Assembly: GCF_900445235.1 (NCBI RefSeq)
Contig: NZ_UFSM01000001.1
Span: 2,061,501-2,125,500, forward strand
DNA: 64,000 nucleotides
Direction: 5' to 3'
Source of the DNA: Aminobacter aminovorans
GTDB taxonomy: Bacteria; Pseudomonadota; Alphaproteobacteria; Rhizobiales; Rhizobiaceae
Positions 36,937 through 44,073 of the stretch are shown here, piece by piece. The notes beneath the pieces are model-generated. The model ran no database searches, was not told the origin of the DNA, and saw only the letters and a program-made list of their open reading frames with translations. The translations under genes were made by a program, and so were the position numbers. Positions within the stretch are counted from its first letter, which is position 1; each line of letters begins with the position of its first letter.

Positions 36937-37443
36937 TCACTCTTGTTCATCACCCAGAAGCTCGTCCAGCCTGGCCGCATAAGGTTGTACGGCGTTGATA
37001 TATTGCGCGCCTTCGGCGCGCAGGGCCCGCGTCTCGGCGATCTTTTCCTCGACGAAGCTGCGCATTTCGGTTTTCTGCTCGGCATTCAGGTCGCTGGCAT
37101 CGACCTTTTCCGTAAGGCCAGAGAAGGTCGCTTCGAAGCGTTCGGCGGCGATCGTCGCGAGATAGCCGCGGAAGGTGGCGCCGACCGCTTCCTTCCAGCT
37201 TTCCCTGTCGAAGCCGGCCTTGGCAATGCGGCCGTCGAGCCCGGCATCGTCGTCGAACCAACGGTCGGCCTCCTCCTCGTCATAGGCGAAGCGACCAAGC
37301 TCGGGCTCAAGTTCACCCAATAGCTGCACCACCTTGCCGGCCTCTTCGAGCGTCAACGCGCGGGCTGGCAGCACCAGGGCGCCAAGCGCCAGGCTCGCCG
37401 CCAACAGGCCCGTGGCGATGCGGCGTCCGAGTATGGCGCTCAT
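36937..37443 (-). CDS. Secreted protein of unknown function
   Basis: 168 aa with an evident signal peptide (TGLLAASLALGALVLPARAL). The mature part is acidic and helical, with RFAYDEEEADRWFDDDAG and a C-terminal helix (VEEKIAETRALRAEG). I recognise no family. Its ATG overlaps the stop of the lipoprotein gene by 4 bases, so both are made together and probably work in the periplasm. Confidence 0.75.
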   Translation of the reverse strand: MSAILGRRIATGLLAASLALGALVLPARALTLEEAGKVVQLLGELEPELGRFAYDEEEADRWFDDDAGLDGRIAKAGFDRESWKEAVGATFRGYLATIAAERFEATFSGLTEKVDASDLNAEQKTEMRSFVEEKIAETRALRAEGAQYINAVQPYAARLDELLGDEQE

Positions 37444-37793
37444 CCCATGCACTCCGCATCGAGTGCCTTGTCGGCGTCGTTCTGCGCTTTGGCCTGAACC
37501 AGCGAGCCGCCAACCGAGGCCACCGAGCCCGCGATCGCGCCGCCGCGGCCAAGTCCGCCGAAGCCGCCGACCATCGACAGCGCGCCGCCGAGCATGGCGG
37601 CATTCGTCTGCGCCTGGGTCGCCTTGCGCATGGCTTCGTCGCAGCGCTGTGCTGCCGTCTGGTTCTTGCCCTTGGTGGCCAGCTGCGCCGCCGTCTTGGG
37701 CGCGCCTGCCGTTGTCGTGGTGCTGGTTGTCGATGTCGTCTGGCTGCAGGCGGCAAGCACGCCGCACATCATCAATGCAATCGCTCTTTTCAT
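37440..37793 (-). CDS. Small lipoprotein with Gly-rich segment
   Basis: 117 aa from the ATG at 37793 (MKRAIALMMCGVLAACSQTT). The lipobox is LAAC, so Cys at about residue 16 should be lipidated. After a Thr/Ser-rich linker comes a Gly-rich hydrophobic stretch (AMLGGALSMVGGFGGLGRGG) like a glycine-zipper. Function unknown. It is translationally coupled to the secreted protein downstream. Confidence 0.75.
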   Translation of the reverse strand: MKRAIALMMCGVLAACSQTTSTTSTTTTAGAPKTAAQLATKGKNQTAAQRCDEAMRKATQAQTNAAMLGGALSMVGGFGGLGRGGAIAGSVASVGGSLVQAKAQNDADKALDAECMG

Positions 37794-37837
37794 GGATCTC
37801 TCGATTTCGCTGGAGAAGGCGCGAACTCCGTGGGCGG

Positions 37838-37886
37838 GCCATGCGCGGACCGTCGACTCTGCCCAGTCGACGGTCCGGCGATGGCC
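37838..37886. repeat. Long near-perfect hairpin upstream of the lipoprotein gene
   Basis: A 13-bp perfect stem, CGGACCGTCGACT (37846-37858) with AGTCGACGGTCCG (37865-37877), loop CTGCCC. It is extended, across a GCG/GCG internal bulge, by GGCCAT (37838-37843) with ATGGCC (37881-37886). There is no U-run. It lies about 45 bases before the lipoprotein start, in a 327-base gene-free stretch that otherwise holds only the palindromic element at 38029. Confidence 0.75.
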
Positions 37887-38028
37887 GGCCTCGCATACGT
37901 TCGAAGAGCGCCCCCGCCCGTCGGATGCATCGGTCCGCCACGGCGCCGATTTACGACAGCAGCACAAATGTCGTCTTGGCGTGTGGCGAACAGGTGCGGT
38001 CTGGAGCGAACAGGGCGCTGCGCCTAAC

Positions 38029-38070
38029 GCATCGGCCGAGAACCCGAACCGATTTTCGGCAAGCCGATGC
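38029..38070. repeat. Rhizobial-type intergenic palindrome
   Basis: GCATCGG (38029-38035) and CCGATGC (38064-38070) bracket CCGAACCGATTTTCGGC. The same CCGATTTTCGG theme recurs in inverted form at 51664-51710, so the two appear to belong to one dispersed family. Confidence 0.55.
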
Positions 38071-38120
38071 GAAGCCTCAATGAGGTTGAGCGTCTTTCAT
38101 GCGTCGGGAGGCACGGCGCT

Positions 38121-39074
38121 TTATTGACAGCGGCGCAGCGCTGCCGCCTTGATTTCCGACGGTGTCACGCCGAAGCGCTGCCTGAAGGCACGGTTGAAAT
38201 GCGACAGGTCGTTGAAGCCGGCATCGAAGGCGATCGCCGACACCGTACTGGCGCCGGCAAGGTCGAGCGCGTTGTAGGCGAGGTCGAGCCGAGCATCGCG
38301 CAGGAACTCGGAGAAGGTGATTCCTTCCTGCTCGAACAGTCGCTGGATGTAGCGCGGGGTCACGCCCTGGCGCCGCGCAATCGCGGTGACTGTAAGCTCT
38401 GGATCGGTCAGCTGGCGCAACATCTCGGCCTTGATCAGTTCCAGCCGCGCGGCGCCAAGGCTGGCGCGCACCGGTTCGGCGTTGGCTGAGGTCGCGCCTT
38501 GCACGACGAGGGCGGCGAGATCGTAGATGTGATTGCCGGCAAGCCGGCGGCCGGCCTCGCCCTCGGGTGCCTGCGACCGCAACAAGTCGGCATAACCCGT
38601 CAGCAGCCCGGCGCCGGCAGCGTCGGCACGGATATGATGAAACGCCTTCTGACGTATGCGCGGCGCAAGCGCTGCCAGCCTCGCCTCGTTCAAGGACACG
38701 ACCTTCAGCAGTGTGTTGGGCAAGGCGAAGGCCATGGACGTGGCCTCGTTGAGCAGCGTGATGTCGCCGGCCTTGATCGACAAGGGGGGCTTGCCTGCGA
38801 CCGCCACCTCGTAGTCGGTGGTGTGGATGGTCATCAAATAGTCCTGGCGGCCGTCGGCCGCCATCAGGTCTTTTGGGCGCTCGCCGAGCACGGCCGAATA
38901 GCAGGCAGTACCGACCGTCGTGCCGGCGTCGAGAAAGTACGCGGAAACGTCGAAGGCAAAGTTGTCGGCATCTTGCGGCCGAAAGCGCAGGCCGGCGACA
39001 TGGCGGGCGACAAAGTCGTGCAGGTAGGCGAGGCGGTCGCGCGCGGGAACATCAAAGGTCGAAAGGCGCTGCAT
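38121..39074 (-). CDS. AraC-family transcriptional regulator
   Basis: 317 aa. The N-terminal ~190 residues are an AraC-binding-like sensor (DYLMTIHTTDYEVAVAG, GDITLLNEATSMAFAL). Two helix-turn-helix units follow: LTVTAIARRQGVTPRYIQRL and VSAIAFDAGFNDLSHFNRAF, with the signature FRQRFGVTPSEIK. The ligand and target are unknown; it has no close divergent partner. DUF1428 lies upstream on the same strand. Confidence 0.9.
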   Translation of the reverse strand: MQRLSTFDVPARDRLAYLHDFVARHVAGLRFRPQDADNFAFDVSAYFLDAGTTVGTACYSAVLGERPKDLMAADGRQDYLMTIHTTDYEVAVAGKPPLSIKAGDITLLNEATSMAFALPNTLLKVVSLNEARLAALAPRIRQKAFHHIRADAAGAGLLTGYADLLRSQAPEGEAGRRLAGNHIYDLAALVVQGATSANAEPVRASLGAARLELIKAEMLRQLTDPELTVTAIARRQGVTPRYIQRLFEQEGITFSEFLRDARLDLAYNALDLAGASTVSAIAFDAGFNDLSHFNRAFRQRFGVTPSEIKAAALRRCQ

Positions 39075-39227
39075 CGAACGGTTCCATCCCAGCTTGCATC
39101 AACTACCTATACGCGAAAGTTGTTGCGTATTCAGCCTATGCGGGTCGCTGTTATTCACGGAACGGTTGGTGCGGTCAAGCCGGCGGCCGCCGACTGCTGC
39201 CGGCAACCGCCATTGCGTCGAGCGGGA

Positions 39228-39581
39228 TCAGCTTTCGATGAACGGCTTGAAGCCGCCATAGATCATGCGCTTGCCGTCGAACGGCCATGACGCCGGATCG
39301 CCCTCCAAGCGCGGGTCGGCCATCACCTTCTTCATGATCTGGTCGCGTTCCTCACGCGAGCGGTAGACGATCCATGAGAAGACGACAATCTCGTCGTCCG
39401 TGGCCTGCACCGCCCGGGGAAAGGAGGTGACTTCGCCATAGGGCACGTCGTCGGCCAGGCACTCGACATAGGCGATTGCGCCGTGGTCCTTCCAGACCTC
39501 GCTCCCGAGGCGCGCCATTTCCTTGTAGGCCTCTATATTGCCTTTCGGCACCGCGAGCAGGAACCCATCGACATAAGACAT
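39228..39581 (-). CDS. DUF1428 family protein
   Basis: 117 aa from the ATG at 39581, preceded by GAGGAGAAGAAAC. It starts MSYVDGFLLAVPKGNIEAY and contains GAIAYVECLADDVPYGEVTS and the end KRMIYGGFKPFIE, all typical of DUF1428. The family has an ABM-like ferredoxin fold of unknown role, related to YbaA. It stands alone about 150 bases upstream of the AraC gene. Confidence 0.87.
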   Translation of the reverse strand: MSYVDGFLLAVPKGNIEAYKEMARLGSEVWKDHGAIAYVECLADDVPYGEVTSFPRAVQATDDEIVVFSWIVYRSREERDQIMKKVMADPRLEGDPASWPFDGKRMIYGGFKPFIES

Positions 39582-39770
39582 GTTTCTTCTCCTCGTGTTG
39601 TGACGTTGCAAGGACGAATGACTGCCGGCCGATCCTACAATACCGGCCAAAACTTCTTGCAGGCGTTCTCCAGCGCATAATGGGCGGGTATAGCGCCGGG
39701 TTCCGAAACCGTTGCGGCGCGCTGCGATCAACCCCATACTATGGCGAGGTGAGCATGAGGCGCGATTGCC

Positions 39771-40076
39771 ATGCCCGAAACCACCACGGCTCGACGCACG
39801 AAACTCCGTCCCAAGACCGAGCGGCCGAAGCTGCACAAGGTCATTCTCGTCAATGACGACTTCACCCCGCGCGACTTCGTCGTCACCGTGCTGAAGGGCG
39901 AGTTTCACATGTCTGAAGACCAGGCATACCGGGTGATGATCACCGCCCATCAGCGTGGCGTCTGCGTCGTTGCCGTGTTCACCAGGGATGTCGCCGAGAC
40001 CAAGGCGACGCGGGCGACGGAAGCTGGCAAGGCCAAGGGCTATCCGCTGCAGTTCACGACAGAACCCGAGGAGTGA
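39771..40076 (+). CDS. clpS: ClpS2-type N-end rule adaptor
   Basis: 101 aa. ClpS proteins bind N-degrons and deliver substrates to ClpAP. The core reads KVILVNDDFTPRDFVVTVLK, with NDDFTP forming the substrate pocket, then MITAHQRGVCVVAVFTRDVA and ETKATRATEAGKAKGYPL. This matches the alphaproteobacterial ClpS2 paralogue rather than ClpS1. No clpA follows in the window, which also fits ClpS2. Confidence 0.92.
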   Translation: MPETTTARRTKLRPKTERPKLHKVILVNDDFTPRDFVVTVLKGEFHMSEDQAYRVMITAHQRGVCVVAVFTRDVAETKATRATEAGKAKGYPLQFTTEPEE

Positions 40077-40183
40077 GGAGCGTCCGCGCAGCAGACGAGA
40101 AGCCTAAAATTGGCTTTCAAACGTCGAAGGCCCGGAGCCAAAGCAGGGGGCAAGGTGGCCGCAGGCAAGCCGCCGCCGATCAG

Positions 40184-40414
40184 CTACGACGTTGTCGGTT
40201 CCGTACCCGAGGCGGGGCCGACATAGAGTTGGCGTCCGCCCCAGTCGCAGATGCGGACCTGGTCTGGCACCTGCGGCATGGCGAGCGTATGGAAAAGCGA
40301 GCTGGCGACATCGACGGCCGCGTCGATATCCGGCGCTTCAAGCGAAACCCGGTCGAGCGTTGCGTGGGCGCCGTCTTCGTCGCGCAGGCGATAGAACTCG
40401 ATGACGAAATTCAC
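40184..40414 (-). CDS. Small protein of unknown function
   Basis: 76 aa from a GTG at 40414 preceded by GGAGG. It reads MNFVIEFYRLRDEDGAHATL and later VRICDWGGRQLYVGP, a pattern I associate with small rhizobial proteins of no known role. No signal or membrane segment. It heads or joins a run of small minus-strand genes down from 41131. Confidence 0.6.
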   Translation of the reverse strand: MNFVIEFYRLRDEDGAHATLDRVSLEAPDIDAAVDVASSLFHTLAMPQVPDQVRICDWGGRQLYVGPASGTEPTTS

Positions 40415-40443
40415 ATCTGCCTCCAGCCGCCTTTGCGGATAGG

Positions 40444-40584
40444 TCAGCCTTTCGGCTTGCCTTTGTAGGATGTGGTCTCTGCCTGCTTGACCTGCGAACC
40501 GAAGGTGGACGCGGCTTTGACTTCGACCTTTTCCTTCTTGGGCTTTCTGGTTTCGCGGTTGCTGCGTTGTTGGCCTTTGGCCAT
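40444..40584 (-). CDS. 46-aa basic protein
   Basis: ATG at 40584 preceded by AGGAAGGA; stop at 40444-40446. The peptide starts MAKGQQRSNRETRKPKKEKV and ends KGKPKG, strongly Lys/Arg-rich. Similar short MAKGQxRSNRExRKPKK proteins are familiar from rhizobial genomes. Nucleic-acid or ribosome association would fit the charge, but that is a guess. Confidence 0.65.
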   Translation of the reverse strand: MAKGQQRSNRETRKPKKEKVEVKAASTFGSQVKQAETTSYKGKPKG

Positions 40585-40613
40585 GGTCGTGTCCTTCCTG
40601 TTGCGAAGCGGGC

Positions 40614-40868
40614 CTATTCGGCGACCGCTTCGACTCCCTCGAGATTGTCTTCAGTGGTGACCCGCTCGTGGTTTTCGCGGTCGCTGCGGATGCGGTATTG
40701 CGGCGAGCCGTCCTTGGCCGGCAGCGTCGCCTTGACGTGGAAGGTCTCGGCGTCCTTCACCGCGATGCCGATTCGGCTCTTTATCCGCACCATCTGGCCG
40801 ACGGTGAAGCGATGCGACGGCTTTTCCACGCGCGAAGCTGAAGCCGGTCCCTTTGTGAACCTGATCAT
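40614..40868 (-). CDS. Small protein of unknown function
   Basis: 84 aa from the ATG at 40868, preceded by AGGAAAAGG. The central part reads HRFTVGQMVRIKSRIGIAVK, then PQYRIRSDRENHERVTTED, which suggests a small SH3-like beta barrel. Its start overlaps the stop of the 88-aa protein by 4 bases, so the two are coupled. Function unknown. Confidence 0.7.
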   Translation of the reverse strand: MIRFTKGPASASRVEKPSHRFTVGQMVRIKSRIGIAVKDAETFHVKATLPAKDGSPQYRIRSDRENHERVTTEDNLEGVEAVAE

Positions 40869-41131
40869 GCTGCCTTTTCCTGGTCCCGCCGCAACGCGGC
40901 TTCGAGTTCGGCATGGTCGATGGCGAGAACCTGGCTGGTCAGCAGGTTGGATGACCGCGCGGGCAGGTGCATGTAGGTGGCGACGCGCCGGTAGGCGATC
41001 CACGAGATGCCGTCGATCAGCTCTTCGTCCTGGTCGATGTCGTAGTCGCCTGCCGGCTGGACCTCCTCGATCCCGCGCAAGGCGAACGGCCTGTCGAAAT
41101 GGACGGTTGAACGTTTGGTGCGCCCGGTCAT
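40865..41131 (-). CDS. Small protein of unknown function (KTSC-like?)
   Basis: 88 aa from the ATG at 41131 (MTGRTKRSTVHFDRPFALRG). It contains the acidic stretch DYDIDQDEELIDGISWIAYR and then YMHLPARSSNLLTSQVLAID. No membrane segment. It is the first gene of the coupled pair with the 84-aa protein. No family is assigned with confidence. Confidence 0.65.
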   Translation of the reverse strand: MTGRTKRSTVHFDRPFALRGIEEVQPAGDYDIDQDEELIDGISWIAYRRVATYMHLPARSSNLLTSQVLAIDHAELEAALRRDQEKAA

Positions 41132-41255
41132 CGATATCTCCCGAAATGAACGAAAAGCGGAGCTATGCCCCGCTTTTGCCGCTTCAAGCGTGCCTGGATC
41201 GGATCGACGCTGCCAGTACATCCGTGGTCAGCGTCCTCGATCCGATAAAATGAAA

Positions 41256-41462
41256 CTAGAGCAGCTGAAGATTCGTGGCCGACTCGCGGCCCTTGCTGTC
41301 GCGCTCCAGCTCGAAATTCAGCTTCTGGCCTTCGGCCAGGCCGGAGAAGCCGGCGCGCTCGAGCGCGCTGACATGGACGAAAACGTCCTTGCCGCCGCCG
41401 GCCTGCTCGATAAAGCCAAAGCCCTTCTGGCCATTGTAAAACTTCACGGTTCCAGAGTTCAT
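41256..41462 (-). CDS. cspA: Cold-shock domain protein
   Basis: 68 aa, a single cold-shock domain. RNP1 is KGFGFIE and RNP2 is VFVHVSAL, so it binds single-stranded nucleic acids as an RNA chaperone or antiterminator. The ATG at 41462 starts MNSGTVKFYNGQKGFGF. A long AT-rich leader region lies upstream, as usual for csp genes. Confidence 0.93.
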   Translation of the reverse strand: MNSGTVKFYNGQKGFGFIEQAGGGKDVFVHVSALERAGFSGLAEGQKLNFELERDSKGRESATNLQLL

Positions 41463-41805
41463 GTGAGTAACTTTCGAATGATAAAAGCCGTCGCGCGGCA
41501 AGTATTGCCGCGCATCAACAGATCGACGATTTGGAAAGAGTTTGGCGGGTCGAGAACCTCTGACGCCGCGATAGCCAAGCTGGCCCAAAAAACGATTTGT
41601 TATTTCTAGGCCTTAATTGCGGTTTATGTAAGGTGTTTTTTGCCGACTTGGTTCTATTTCAAAATTTATTTCGGATCGTGTCCGTCTAGCAGCGGTCGTG
41701 GAATGCTGATACCGTCTCAGCACTAGCAGACAATTGGCAGTTGCTTTCCCGCAGGACCGTCGGTCCTTCGCGGCGGACTGCATTCCCCCATGCGAGGACA
41801 AAGCC
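41463..41805. promoter_or_regulatory. Gene-free AT-rich region between cspA and a divergent small gene
   Basis: 343 bases without a convincing gene. The part from about 41580 to 41700 is clearly AT-richer than the surroundings (runs such as AAAAAACGATTTGTTATTTC and TTTCAAAATTTATTTC) and probably holds the cspA promoter and the start of a long structured 5' leader. I did not identify exact promoter boxes. Confidence 0.5.
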
Positions 41806-41976
41806 ATGATGTTCACGAAAAGGCCGAAGACCTCGGTCGTCAAAGTTTCTGCGCCGCTGGCCAAGCCGGTCAAGCTGACCGCGCGCAAGGACGAAATCGC
41901 GCGTCTGCGGCTCGCCGACAGCGATGGCTCGCGACGTCGCGATCTGCAAATGATGGAAGACAACCGCCTGCGCTGA
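41806..41976 (+). CDS. 56-aa protein of unknown function
   Basis: Starts MMFTKRPKTSVVKVSAPLAK after a GCGAGGAC ribosome-site-like sequence and ends DLQMMEDNRLR. Basic N-terminal half, charged C-terminal half, no membrane segment. Its base composition is that of a coding region in this genome, but nothing else supports it. It stops 15 bases before the convergent membrane-protein gene. Confidence 0.45.
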   Translation: MMFTKRPKTSVVKVSAPLAKPVKLTARKDEIARLRLADSDGSRRRDLQMMEDNRLR

Positions 41977-41990
41977 CAGATTTCGAGGGG

Positions 41991-44072
41991 CTACCGCCCC
42001 TCGCGGTACCACATTCCGCCGAGCGCCAGCAGCAGCAAACCAAGGCCGAGGAAGCCGCCGAAGAGCGGCACCCGCGACACCGATTTCAACACACTGTCGT
42101 CGGTGGTGCGGAAGCCAAGCCAATCGCGGCCGGAGGCGTCGGCGTTGCCGCGCACCGGCACGACGCTTGGCAGCGAGATGCCGTTGGACAGGGCCGATAT
42201 GCCGGTCGCGGCAAGGCGGCGCACATCGCCGCCGGTTGCCTCAGCCGCCGGACGCAGCACATTCTCGGTCGACACCACGTCGGCGAATTCAGGTGCGTTG
42301 ACCGGACCGACATGGGCGAGGGCGGTCAGGTCGCCATTGCCGACCTGGTAGAGGCCGATCTCGCCGACCTCGACACTGCCGGTGAAGATGCCAGGGTCGC
42401 TCTTGACGAGCTGGACATCGAGCGTCTTGCCGGACGGCGTGATGACGCGGGCCGGACCAGCTTCGTCGCGCATCGTCTGGCGGCGGATATCGAGCACCAT
42501 GCCGCGGCCGTCGGCGGTCAGGCGCTCTTCCTCCAGCTCGGGCTCCTTCATCAGCCAATGCGCGATGCGGCGGTAGAGCGAGACATGCGGGCCGCCACCC
42601 TCGAAGCCGCGTGCCCACAGCCAGCCCTGGTCGGACAGGAACATGCCGACCCGGCCTTCGCCCTTGCGGTCGAGCAGGAGCAGGGGCCTGTCATCGGCAC
42701 CCTTCATCACCACTTCGCCCTCCGGTTGTTCGATGCCGATCTGGCGGAACCAGCGGCTCCAGCGCGGCGGCTCCAGCGCCGAACCCTCTAGCCCGCGCGT
42801 CACCGGGTGGCGCTGGCCGAGCTCGGTCAGGCGCGGATAAAACGCCTTCTCGATGACGTCACCATTGGGCATCGCCGGCAGCGCCGAAATCAGCGGCGTG
42901 TTGGCGATCGACTGCTCGCCGGCATATTCGGGGCCGGCGGCTATCAGCAGCGCGCCGCCTTTTTCAACGTATTCGGCGATGTAGTCGTAATAGAGGATCG
43001 GCAGCACGTCGCGGTGCTGGTAGCGGTCGAAGATGATCAGGTCGAAGTCGTTGATGCGCTCGACAAACAGTTCGCGCGTCGGAAATGCGATCAGCGACAG
43101 TTCGTTGATCGGCGTGCCGTCCTGCTTTTCAGGCGGCCGCAGAATGGTGAAATGAACGAGGTCGACCGAGGCGTCGGACTTGAGCAGGTTGCGCCAGGTG
43201 CGCTCGCCGGCATGCGGTTCGCCCGAGACCAGAAGCACGCGCAAATTCTCGCGGATGCCGTCGACGAGGGCTATGGCACGGTTGTTTGTGTCGGTAAGCT
43301 CGCCCGGAACACGGTCGATCGACAATTCGACGATGTTGCGCCCGGCACTCGGAACGGTGATCTGCAGCGGCATTTCCTGGCCGACAAAGGCGCGCTGCAC
43401 CGACACCTGGTTGCCGTTGATCGAGACCCGCACGTCGACCGACCCGGCCTCGCCTCCGGTGTCGATCACCCGATAGGTCATGTCGAGCGGCTTGCCGACG
43501 ATGCCAAAGCGGGGAGCGTTCTCGAAGCGGATGCGGCGGTCGCGCTCGTTCTCCTCGCCGGTGATGAGGGCGTGCAACGGCGCGCTCATCGCCGCTGTGC
43601 CGGGCACGTCGTGCACCTGGCCATCAGTCACCATGACGGCACCGCCGATGCGCGACGGCGGCACATCGCGGAACGCACCTTCGAGTGCCGCAAACAGCCG
43701 CGTTTCCGTGCGGTCGTCGGCGGCGTCGGCGCGGCCGGCCTCGATCACACGCACCTCGAACTGCTTGAAGCGCGCCAGCCGTTCCTTGAGGCCCTCGACT
43801 GCGGCATTGGTCTGGGCGGTACGGTCGCCGATGTCTTGGCTCTGGCTGCGGTCGACGACGATGGCGACGACACTTTTCAGCGGTTCGCGTTCCTCGTCGA
43901 GGATGACCGGGTTTGCCAGCGCCAGCCCCAGCGCGCCAAGCGCCACCAGCCGCAGCCAGGCGCCGCGCTGGCGGAACCACAGGCCGACAAGCGCGAGCAG
44001 GGCAAGCGGCACGAGCAGGACGGCCAGCAACGACCACGACAACAGGGGCTCGAAAGCGACGGACCAGTTCAT
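41991..44072 (-). CDS. Large membrane protein of the MoxR/DUF58 operon (glutamine amidotransferase-like)
   Basis: 693 aa. Two N-terminal helices (SWSLLAVLLVPLALLALVGL, LRLVALGALGLALANPVIL), a VWA-like segment (SVVAIVVDRSQSQDIGDRT, IGGAVMVTDGQVHDVPG), a region resembling a class I amidotransferase-like fold (LIIFDRYQHRDVLP, GGALLIAAGPEYAG), and a C-terminal helix (FLGLGLLLLALGGMWY). The start is one base after the stop of the DUF4159 protein. It is the last gene of the conserved rhizobial operon; the R. leguminosarum counterpart (RL3499-RL3502, from memory) is needed for cell-envelope integrity. Confidence 0.85.
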   Translation of the reverse strand: MNWSVAFEPLLSWSLLAVLLVPLALLALVGLWFRQRGAWLRLVALGALGLALANPVILDEEREPLKSVVAIVVDRSQSQDIGDRTAQTNAAVEGLKERLARFKQFEVRVIEAGRADAADDRTETRLFAALEGAFRDVPPSRIGGAVMVTDGQVHDVPGTAAMSAPLHALITGEENERDRRIRFENAPRFGIVGKPLDMTYRVIDTGGEAGSVDVRVSINGNQVSVQRAFVGQEMPLQITVPSAGRNIVELSIDRVPGELTDTNNRAIALVDGIRENLRVLLVSGEPHAGERTWRNLLKSDASVDLVHFTILRPPEKQDGTPINELSLIAFPTRELFVERINDFDLIIFDRYQHRDVLPILYYDYIAEYVEKGGALLIAAGPEYAGEQSIANTPLISALPAMPNGDVIEKAFYPRLTELGQRHPVTRGLEGSALEPPRWSRWFRQIGIEQPEGEVVMKGADDRPLLLLDRKGEGRVGMFLSDQGWLWARGFEGGGPHVSLYRRIAHWLMKEPELEEERLTADGRGMVLDIRRQTMRDEAGPARVITPSGKTLDVQLVKSDPGIFTGSVEVGEIGLYQVGNGDLTALAHVGPVNAPEFADVVSTENVLRPAAEATGGDVRRLAATGISALSNGISLPSVVPVRGNADASGRDWLGFRTTDDSVLKSVSRVPLFGGFLGLGLLLLALGGMWYREGR

Positions 44073-44073
44073 G

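Noticed and set aside
40111..40227. TTG-started 39-codon basic frame after clpS
   Set aside because: There is no ribosome site, it uses a rare start, and it overlaps the 76-aa gene on the other strand.
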